From Pseudomonas orientalis (GTDB lineage: Bacteria; Pseudomonadota; Gammaproteobacteria; Pseudomonadales; Pseudomonadaceae): 64,000 nucleotides of DNA. The translations under genes and the position numbers were made by a program. How positions within the stretch are numbered: position 1 is the stretch's first letter; every line of letters begins with the position of its first letter. The notes beneath the pieces were generated by a model. That model searched no databases, was not told where the DNA came from, and was given only the letters and a program-made list of their open reading frames with translations. Shown here in pieces: positions 55,814 to 64,000 of the stretch. The stretch is taken from assembly GCF_022807995.1 (NCBI RefSeq), contig NZ_CP094351.1, positions 3,379,001-3,443,000 of the forward strand, in the 5' to 3' direction.

Positions 55814-56809
55814 ATGGGTTTGCTGATCGAAGGACACTGGAAAGACCAGTGGTACGAAAGTAGCGCAGATGGCGCTTTTCAACGCGAACAGGCGCAACGC
55901 CGTCACTGGGTGACCGCCGACGGCCAACCCGGGCCGAGTGGCGAAGGCGGCTTCAAGGCCGAGGCCGGGCGCTATCACCTCTACGTTTCCCTGGCCTGTC
56001 CCTGGGCCCATCGCACCTTGATCCTGCGCAAACTCAAGGGCCTGGAAAGCCTGATCGACGTCTCGGTCGTCAGTTGGTTGATGCTGGAAAACGGCTGGAC
56101 CTTCGACAAGGCCGACGGCTCAAGCGGCGACGCGCTGGACGGTTTCGATTTCATGCACCAGCGCTACACCGCCGACACCGCTGGCTACACCGGGCGCGTC
56201 ACGGTACCGGTGTTATGGGACAAGCAGCTCAAGCGCATCGTCAGCAACGAATCGGCGGAGATCATTCGCATGTTCAACAGCGCGTTCAATGAACTGACCG
56301 GCAATACCCTGGATTTCTACCCCCAAGCACTGCGCTCGACCATCGACACACTCAATGAACGCATCTACCCCGCCGTGAACAATGGCGTGTATCGTGCCGG
56401 GTTCGCTACTTCGCAGCAGGCTTATGAACGTGCGTTTGATGATGTGTTTGCCGAGCTGGATCAGCTGGAACGTCACCTGGGCGAGCAACGCTATCTGGCG
56501 GGTGAATACCTGACCGAGGCGGATGTCAGGCTGTTTACCACGCTGATCCGTTTTGATGCGGTGTATTACAGCCACTTCAAATGCAACCTGCGCCGGATTG
56601 CCGATTATCCGAACCTGTCGAATTGGCTAAGGGAAATGTATCAGTGGCCTGGGGTAGCCGAGACGGTGGATTTCGAGCATATCAAGGGGCATTACTATGC
56701 CAGCCATCGGACCATCAATCCGACGGGGATTGTGCCAAAGGGGCCGTTGCAGCGGTTTGATGTTGGGCATGATCGGGAGCGGTTGAGTGGCAAAGGTGTG
56801 TGGAGCTGA
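55814..56809 (+). CDS. yqjG: Glutathionyl-hydroquinone reductase (YqjG-like, Xi-class GST)
   Basis: 331-residue enzyme that reduces glutathionyl-hydroquinones. The catalytic Cys62 is in SLACPWAHRTLILR, equivalent to Cys63 of E. coli YqjG, with the thioredoxin-like domain before and the all-helical domain after. DYPNLSNWLREMYQWPGV and the tail HRTINPTGIVPKGP are typical of the family. A good AGGAG precedes the ATG. It is monocistronic, next to the long non-coding region with the second structured repeat. Confidence 0.93.
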   Translation: MGLLIEGHWKDQWYESSADGAFQREQAQRRHWVTADGQPGPSGEGGFKAEAGRYHLYVSLACPWAHRTLILRKLKGLESLIDVSVVSWLMLENGWTFDKADGSSGDALDGFDFMHQRYTADTAGYTGRVTVPVLWDKQLKRIVSNESAEIIRMFNSAFNELTGNTLDFYPQALRSTIDTLNERIYPAVNNGVYRAGFATSQQAYERAFDDVFAELDQLERHLGEQRYLAGEYLTEADVRLFTTLIRFDAVYYSHFKCNLRRIADYPNLSNWLREMYQWPGVAETVDFEHIKGHYYASHRTINPTGIVPKGPLQRFDVGHDRERLSGKGVWS

Positions 56810-56835
56810 TCCGGATGATGGGCTGGAGTTGATGG

Positions 56836-57262
56836 CCTCATCGGGGCATAGCTATCTACACAACTCTGTAGCGCTCAACCCGTAACCACAATGCGAAGCG
56901 AGTCGCTCTTGATCTTGATCTGCTTTTGATCTTGATCTCAGGCGCCCCGTCAAACCACGCTGGCCGAACGCAGGCTTGAATCCGTGGGTAACCCGGCAGG
57001 ACGCCGGGTTAGCCGCACTGGGCCATGGATGGCCCATTGCGGCGGCCCACGGATTCAAGCCGGAGTGAGGGCACACCGAGCCTAAGCGAGGTGCCGAGTG
57101 GTGGGGCAAGAGCGTTTTGCTTACTTTTGCGCTTTTCAAAAGTGAGCCGCTGTAAAAGCGGAACCCATAGCAGCCGTGACCGCAGAAACGGATATGTACT
57201 CGGTCCAATCCAGCATCCTGGTCGGCCCGGAGGCCGCCATCGGGGGCAAGCCCCCTCCCACA
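56836..57262 (-). repeat. Structured dispersed repeat, copy B (~430 bp)
   Basis: An inverted copy of the element at 8019-8439, ending in a REP unit (57236-57262). The 15-nt stem arms GCTTGAATCCGTGGG (56974-56988) and its complement (57046-57060) pair perfectly. The inner hairpins ACCCGGC/GCCGGGT and CCGCACTGGGCC/GGCCCATTGCGG are retained. The outer part of the right arm has diverged (GCCGGAGTGAGG). The GATCAA run is longer than in copy A. The 616 bp between yqjG and cysG hold this and the REPs at 57351-57416. Confidence 0.85.
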
Positions 57263-57350
57263 TTTGGACCTCGGAGCGTCAGGTAGATACGAGTTAGCTC
57301 CCTCGCCACAGGTGCGGTGTCTCACCAAAATTGTGTAGATACCTATGCTC

Positions 57351-57416
57351 ATCGGGGGCAAGCCCCCTCCCACATGGGTATGCATTCCAAGTGTGGGAGG
57401 GGGCTTGCTCCCGATG
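57351..57416. repeat. REP doublet, outward orientation
   Basis: ATCGGGGGCAAGCCCCC at 57351-57374 and TGTGGGAGGGGGCTTGCTCCC at 57392-57416, the latter with one base changed. The spacer is about 17 bp. It stands just downstream of the cysG stop. Confidence 0.87.
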
Positions 57417-57425
57417 CTTTTGAGG

Positions 57426-58820
57426 CTACACCTGAGACTGAGCGCCTTCAAACCACTTGAGCTTCTCGCGCAACACCACCACCTCTCCCACGATCACCAG
57501 TGTCGGCGCATGCACTTCATGCTCCGCCACCATGCGCGGCAAGTCGGCGAGAGTGCCGGTGAACACGCGCTGGTTGGCGGTGGTGCCCTGCTGGATCAAC
57601 GCTGCCGGTGTATCGGCGGCGCGGCCATGCAGGATCAGTTGTTCGCAGATGATCGGCAAACCGATCAAGCCCATATAGAACACCAGGGTCTGCGACGGCC
57701 CGACCAGGTCCTGCCATGGCAGGTCCGACGTGCCGTTTTTCAGGTGCCCGGTGATGAAGCGCACCGACTGCGCATAGTCACGGTGCGTCAGCGGAATGCC
57801 CGCATACGCCGCGCAACCACTGGCCGCCGTGATGCCCGGCACCACCTGGAACGGGATGCCATGGGCCGCCAGTTCCTCGATCTCCTCGCCGCCACGGCCA
57901 AAAATGAACGGATCGCCGCCCTTCAGGCGCAGCACGCGCTTGCCTTGCTTGGCCAGGTCCACCAGTTGCTGGTTGATCTGATCCTGGGGCACGGCATGCT
58001 CGGCACGACGCTTGCCGACATACACGCGCTCGGCATCACGGCGGCACAAATCCAGAATCGCCGGGGCCACCAGACGGTCATACAACACCACATCGGCTTG
58101 CTGCATCAGGCGCAAGGCACGGAAAGTCAGCAGGTCCGGATCGCCCGGACCTGCGCCCACCAGGTACACCTCACCCGGTGCGTAAGGCGGCGCGCCATTG
58201 ACCTTTTCGATCAACAGGCGCTCGGCCTCATCGCCCTGCCCGGCCAGTTGGCGGTCGGCAATCGGGCCCTGGAACACCTCTTCCCAGAACGCCCGACGCT
58301 GCTGCACGTCCGGGTACAAACCTTTGACCTGGGCACGAAAACGCGCCGCCAAACCGGCCAATTGGCCATAGGTGGACGGAATCCAGGTCTCCAGCTTGGC
58401 GCGGATCAAGCGCGCCAGCACCGGCGCATCGCCGCCACTGGATACCGCAATCACCAGCGGCGACCGGTCGACGATCGCCGGGAAGATCACGCTGCACAAA
58501 GCCGGCGCATCCACCACGTTGACCGGCACACAGCGACGCTTGGCATCACTGGACACTTGCGCGTTCAGTGGCTCGTCGTCGGTGGCCGCGATGATCAGCA
58601 CGCAACCGTCGAGGTCGGCTTCCTGATAACCGCGCAACATCAGGTCCCCGCCACTGCCCAGCACCAGCTCACGCAACTGGTTTTCGATCTGGGGAGCAAC
58701 CACCCGCAGCACCGCGCCGGCATCGGCCAGCAGGCGGGATTTGCGCAAGGCAATCTCCCCGCCACCGACCACCAGCACACGACTGCCGCGCAGGTTATGA
58801 AACAGCGGCAGAAATTCCAT
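57426..58820 (-). CDS. cysG: Siroheme synthase CysG
   Basis: Trifunctional enzyme making sirohaem for sulfite/nitrite reductase: two methylations, an oxidation and iron insertion. The 464 residues comprise an N-terminal dehydrogenase/ferrochelatase ([15 protein letters not shown] at 16-30, about 1-150) and a linker. The C-terminal methyltransferase includes [16 protein letters not shown] near residue 218 and [25 protein letters not shown]. It starts immediately after the serS stop and is last in the lolA-rarA-crcB-serS-cysG run. Confidence 0.96.
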   Translation of the reverse strand: MEFLPLFHNLRGSRVLVVGGGEIALRKSRLLADAGAVLRVVAPQIENQLRELVLGSGGDLMLRGYQEADLDGCVLIIAATDDEPLNAQVSSDAKRRCVPVNVVDAPALCSVIFPAIVDRSPLVIAVSSGGDAPVLARLIRAKLETWIPSTYGQLAGLAARFRAQVKGLYPDVQQRRAFWEEVFQGPIADRQLAGQGDEAERLLIEKVNGAPPYAPGEVYLVGAGPGDPDLLTFRALRLMQQADVVLYDRLVAPAILDLCRRDAERVYVGKRRAEHAVPQDQINQQLVDLAKQGKRVLRLKGGDPFIFGRGGEEIEELAAHGIPFQVVPGITAASGCAAYAGIPLTHRDYAQSVRFITGHLKNGTSDLPWQDLVGPSQTLVFYMGLIGLPIICEQLILHGRAADTPAALIQQGTTANQRVFTGTLADLPRMVAEHEVHAPTLVIVGEVVVLREKLKWFEGAQSQV

Positions 58821-60491
<1,671 letters not shown>

Positions 60492-60492
<1 letters not shown>

Positions 60493-61814
60493 TACTTTCT
60501 CCGCTGACGGGGACTGAGACGGTCGAGTTGGGCCAGATGGTTGAGCTTTTCGCCGATCTTCAGCTCCAGGCCACGGGGCACAGGCTGATAGAGCGCCAGC
60601 GGCTCCAGTTCATCGGGGAAGTAATCTTCGCCGGCCGCGTAGGCGTCCGGCTCGTCATGGGCATAACGGTATTCATCACCGTAACCCAGCTGTTTCATCA
60701 GTTTGGTCGGCGCGTTGCGCAAGTGCATCGGCACTTCGAGGGAACCATGCTCGGCCGCCGCTCGCAGCGCCGACTTGAAGCCCATGTACACCGCGTTGCT
60801 TTTCGGCGCGCAGGCCAGGTAAGTGATGGCCTGGGCCACCGCCAGCTCGCCTTCCGGGCTGCCGAGGCGCTCCTGCACGTCCCAGGCGGCCAGGCACAGG
60901 CTCAAGGCGCGCGGGTCGGCATTACCGATGTCTTCGCTGGCCATGCGCACGACCCGGCGCGCCAGGTACAACGGGTCGCAACCGCCGTCGATCATGCGCG
61001 CAAACCAGTACAGCGCACCGTCCGGGTTGGAGCCGCGTACGGACTTGTGCAGCGCCGAAATCTGGTCGTAGAACGCTTCGCCGCCCTTATCGAAACGCCG
61101 ACGCGTGTCGCCCAGCAGACTTTGCAGCAGGTCGACGCCAATCTCACCGCCGTCTTCGGCAAGGTCCGAGGCGTTCTCCAGCAGGTTGAGAAAACGCCGG
61201 CCGTCGCCATCGGCGGCAGTGAGCAGAATCTTGAAGCCCTCTTCACTGACGCTCAGTTGGCGCTTGCCCAGGCCCTTGTCTTCGCTCAAGGCGCGCTGCA
61301 ACAGCTTCTGCATCGCCGCTTCGTCCAGGCTCTTGAGCACATAGACGCGGGCTCGCGAAAGCAGTGCGTTATTGAGTTCGAAAGACGGGTTTTCAGTGGT
61401 GGCGCCGATAAAGATCAACGTGCCGTCTTCGACGTACGGCAGGAACGCATCCTGCTGCGACTTGTTGAAGCGATGCACTTCGTCGACAAACAGGATGGTG
61501 CGCTTGCCATATTGCCCGGCCTGCTGCTTGGCGACTTCCACCGCCTGGCGGATCTCCTTGACCCCGGCCAGTACCGCCGAGACCGTTTCGAAGTGCGCAT
61601 CCGAGACCTTGGCGAGCAGGCGCGCCAGGGTGGTTTTACCCACCCCCGGCGGCCCCCAGAAAATCATCGAGTGCAGCGCACCCTGCTCCAGGGCTTCGCG
61701 CAACGGCTTGCCGCGAGCGAGCAGATGTTCCTGACCGACGTACTCATCCAGGTTGGTCGAGCGCAGGCGCGCGGCCAGGGGCTGGGCAATCGGGTCACTT
61801 CGAAACAGATCCAT
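60492..61814 (-). CDS. rarA: Replication-associated recombination protein RarA (MgsA)
   Basis: 440-residue AAA+ ATPase related to clamp loaders, acting at stalled replication forks. Walker A is [14 protein letters not shown] near residue 52, Walker B is [11 protein letters not shown] near 107, and sensor 1 is [15 protein letters not shown]. The C-terminal half has the tetramerisation domain ([30 protein letters not shown]). It sits between lolA and crcB, as in most Pseudomonas. Confidence 0.96.
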
Positions 61815-61841
61815 GGGCAGCGTTTGAAACCTCTGGGGAGT

Positions 61842-62465
61842 TTATTCCTGGATCACGTCGGCACCCTTGGGGATGTCGAACTTGAACTTGGACGCGGGCA
61901 CAGGCTGGTTGGCCTTGACCCCGGAGAACAGGATATCGGTGCGCTGGCCGACGCTGTCGACCAACCGCATGTTATTGATCACGCCATTGCCGAACGACAG
62001 CGACAGCGTGTCAAACAGCGTGTCCTTGGATTTGGGCTTGAGCGTGAACTCAATCACGTTGCTGGTTTGCTTGGAGGTGATGTCGAAACTGTCGTTGATT
62101 TTCGACACGTCACCCGACAACAGCAGTGCCGGCGTCTGGTTCAAGCGCGGGTCGAGCTTCTTGATGGTCGCCTGTTCCAGGTCCGGGTCCCACAGCGTGA
62201 CTTTCTGGCCGTCGGACACGATGGTCTGCTCAGCCTTGCCTTCGGTGTGCCAGTAGAACAGGCCGGGACGCTGCACCGCCATTTCGCCTGCGGTCTCCTG
62301 CAACTGGGTACCACCGGCGTCCAGGGTCATCTGGGAAAAGCGTGCGGTCAGGGTCTGGGACTTGTCCAGCAGGTTCTTCAGACTGGCCACGGAAGCCGGG
62401 TCAGCGTGGGCCGAAACGGCGGTCAGGGCCAGTGCCGGCAACAACAGCATGCGAATGATGCGCAT
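61842..62465 (-). CDS. lolA: Outer-membrane lipoprotein carrier protein LolA
   Basis: Periplasmic chaperone carrying lipoproteins from LolCDE to LolB, 207 residues. The start is the ATG at 62465, because GAGGA lies eight bases upstream; the ATG at 62477 overlaps that ribosome-binding site. The signal peptide is cleaved after SAHA before DPASV. The mature protein has the expected LolA strands, including [11 protein letters not shown] with Arg and Trp, and [12 protein letters not shown]. Several lipoproteins in this window are its probable cargo. Confidence 0.95.
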   Translation of the reverse strand: MRIIRMLLLPALALTAVSAHADPASVASLKNLLDKSQTLTARFSQMTLDAGGTQLQETAGEMAVQRPGLFYWHTEGKAEQTIVSDGQKVTLWDPDLEQATIKKLDPRLNQTPALLLSGDVSKINDSFDITSKQTSNVIEFTLKPKSKDTLFDTLSLSFGNGVINNMRLVDSVGQRTDILFSGVKANQPVPASKFKFDIPKGADVIQE

Positions 62466-62490
62466 GGGAGTCCTCATTGAGTAGTCAGGG

Positions 62491-62516
62491 CGCGCCGCGT
62501 GCTGCCACGCGGCGCG
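62491..62516. other. Strong hairpin between ftsK and lolA
   Basis: A perfect 11-bp stem CGCGCCGCGTG-ctgc-CACGCGGCGCG lies in the 54 bp between ftsK and lolA. No T-run follows in the direction of transcription, so it is not a standard terminator. It may stall transcription or shield mRNA ends. Confidence 0.55.
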
Positions 62517-62519
62517 GGA

Positions 62520-64000
62520 TCAGTCGCGCATCTGCCCGGGGGCGATGATTTCACGCGAGCCGTTGGTGTTCATGGCGGTCACGACGCCGGCGTGTTCCAT
62601 GGCTTCGATCATGCGGGCGGCGCGGTTGTAGCCGATCTTCAGCTTGCGTTGCACGGCGGAAATCGAGGCACGGCGGCTTTCCAGCACGAACGCCACGGCT
62701 TCGTCGTAGAGCGCGTCGGTTTCGGCGTCATCGTCGCCACCCCCGCTGCCGCCGTCGAAACCGCTGCCGGCCTCTTCCACGCCAGCGAGGATGTCGTCGT
62801 TATATTCCGGTGCGCCACGCAGTTTCCAGGCTTCCACCACGCGATGCACTTCATCGTCGGAAACGAACGCACCGTGGACACGAATCGGCAGGCTGGTGCC
62901 GGGCGGCATGTAGAGCATGTCACCGTGGCCCAGCAGTTGCTCGGCGCCGCCCTGGTCGATGATGGTCCGCGAGTCGATCTTGCTCGACACCTGGAACGCC
63001 ATACGCGTAGGAATGTTGGCCTTGATCAGGCCGGTAATCACATCCACCGATGGCCGCTGGGTGGCGAGGATCAGGTGGATCCCGGCCGCACGGGCTTTCT
63101 GGGCGATACGCGCGATCAATTCTTCGACCTTCTTGCCGACGATCATCATCATGTCGGCGAATTCGTCGACCACCACCACGATGGTCGGCAGCTTGGTCAG
63201 CAGCGGCGCTTCGTCGTGAATGTTCTCGCGCTTGTACAGCGGGTCGGTCAGCGGTGTACCGGCCTCCTGGGCTTCCTTGACCTTGGCATTGAAGCCGGAC
63301 AGGTTACGCACGCCCATCTTCGCCATCAGCTTGTAGCGACGCTCCATCTCGGCGACGCTCCAGCGCAGGGCGTTGGCGGCGTCCTTCATGTCGGTGACCA
63401 CCGGGCACAGCAGGTGCGGAATGCCTTCGTAGATCGACAGCTCAAGCATTTTCGGGTCGATCATGATCAGCTTGGCGTCGTCCGGGCCCGATTTGAACAG
63501 GATCGACAGGATCATCGCGTTCACACCCACCGACTTACCGGAACCGGTGGTACCGGCCACCAGCAGGTGCGGCATTTTCGCCAGGTCGGTAATCACCGGC
63601 TTGCCGCCGATATCATGACCAAGGGCCAGGGTGACCGGCGATTTGAAATTGTCGTATTCCGGGGTCGACAGTACCTCGGAGAAACGCACGATCTGGCGGT
63701 CTTCGTTGGGAATCTCGATACCCACGGTGGTCTTGCCGGGAATCACTTCCACCACGCGCACGCTGGTCACGGCCAGGGAACGGGCCAGGTCCTTGGCCAG
63801 GTTGGAAATACGGCTGACCTTGACGCCTGCGGCCGGCTGGATCTCGTAGCGGGTAATCACCGGACCTGGGTGAATCGAGTCCACCGATACTTCGACGCCG
63901 AATTCCTTGAGCTTGATTTCCAGCAGATGGCCGACGGCCGCCAGGGACTCGGGCGAATAATTGAGCTGTTTCTTTTCCGCCGGGTCGAGAATCGAGATGG
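62520..64000 (-). CDS. ftsK: DNA translocase FtsK (N-terminal part outside window)
   Basis: C-terminal motor portion of FtsK, which pumps chromosome ends through the division septum and activates XerCD at dif. About 493 codons are visible, open to the window edge; the start at 63884 suggested by the first internal start codon is not real. Visible parts are the end of the linker ([19 protein letters not shown]), Walker [15 protein letters not shown], Walker [12 protein letters not shown], and the C-terminal gamma winged helix ([27 protein letters not shown]) that reads KOPS sites. An acidic glycine/serine linker ([14 protein letters not shown]) precedes gamma. Confidence 0.97.
   Translation of the reverse strand, partial: ISILDPAEKKQLNYSPESLAAVGHLLEIKLKEFGVEVSVDSIHPGPVITRYEIQPAAGVKVSRISNLAKDLARSLAVTSVRVVEVIPGKTTVGIEIPNEDRQIVRFSEVLSTPEYDNFKSPVTLALGHDIGGKPVITDLAKMPHLLVAGTTGSGKSVGVNAMILSILFKSGPDDAKLIMIDPKMLELSIYEGIPHLLCPVVTDMKDAANALRWSVAEMERRYKLMAKMGVRNLSGFNAKVKEAQEAGTPLTDPLYKRENIHDEAPLLTKLPTIVVVVDEFADMMMIVGKKVEELIARIAQKARAAGIHLILATQRPSVDVITGLIKANIPTRMAFQVSSKIDSRTIIDQGGAEQLLGHGDMLYMPPGTSLPIRVHGAFVSDDEVHRVVEAWKLRGAPEYNDDILAGVEEAGSGFDGGSGGGDDDAETDALYDEAVAFVLESRRASISAVQRKLKIGYNRAARMIEAMEHAGVVTAMNTNGSREIIAPGQMRD

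Overview
The window is a contiguous stretch of a high-GC Pseudomonas chromosome, most likely the P. fluorescens group. The evidence is the gacS-ldhA neighbourhood, the comEC/exbBD/lpxK/kdsB/murB block, the lolA-rarA-crcB-serS-cysG and tusDCBE runs, and dense REP elements of two families with cores GGGGGCTTGCCCCC and GAGCGAGCTTGCTCGCGAA. No insertion sequence, prophage or CRISPR array is visible. Both ends cut genes: a sugar ABC permease at base 2 and ftsK at base 64000.

Region by region. 1-7 kb: a plus-strand catabolic operon with an RbsCBA-type sugar/polyol ABC importer, two short-chain dehydrogenases, a SorC-type regulator and transaldolase. 7-12.4 kb: aquaporin, a ~420 bp structured dispersed repeat, a SotB-like sugar exporter, a bile-acid-symporter-like carrier and a divergent AraC regulator. 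12.4-16.1 kb: a zinc alcohol dehydrogenase, then a two-gene unit of an NPPY methyltransferase and a haem-oxygenase-like iron enzyme of unknown function. 16.3-24.6 kb: a GlpSTPQUV-like (glycerol-type) ABC importer operon behind a good sigma-54 promoter, with its probable AcoR-type activator divergent. 24.6-31.1 kb: a TonB receptor, several small unknown or lipoprotein genes (DUF1206, DCC1-type) and tRNA-Ser(UGA). 31.2-39 kb: a Bax-inhibitor-like protein and the envelope operon comEC-exbB-exbD-lpxK-trm112-kdsB-LMW-PTP-murB. 39-46 kb: DUF2062, a two-component system, gacS and ldhA. 46-57 kb: redox, tRNA-thiolation (ttcA, tusDCBE) and small housekeeping genes. 57.4-64 kb: cysG, serS, crcB, rarA, lolA and ftsK.

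How the genes fit together. In the first operon, substrate imported by the ABC system would be oxidised by the two dehydrogenases and enter the pentose phosphate pathway at transaldolase. In the second, the sigma-54 activator would switch on import of glycerol or a similar small polyol. ttcA and tusDCBE both serve tRNA sulfur modification. GacS heads the Gac/Rsm post-transcriptional cascade, and a hairpin at the comEC start resembles an RsmA site.

The most unusual observations are: (i) the two ATPases of the glycerol-type importer carry complementary motif losses, predicting one consensus and one degenerate ATP site; (ii) two inverted copies of a ~420 bp element fold into a conserved branched structure associated with REP sequences; (iii) a five-copy TGAACA cluster lies upstream of the sigma-54 promoter; (iv) the iron enzyme/NPPY methyltransferase pair; (v) a hairpin with a GGA-containing loop abutting the comEC start codon.
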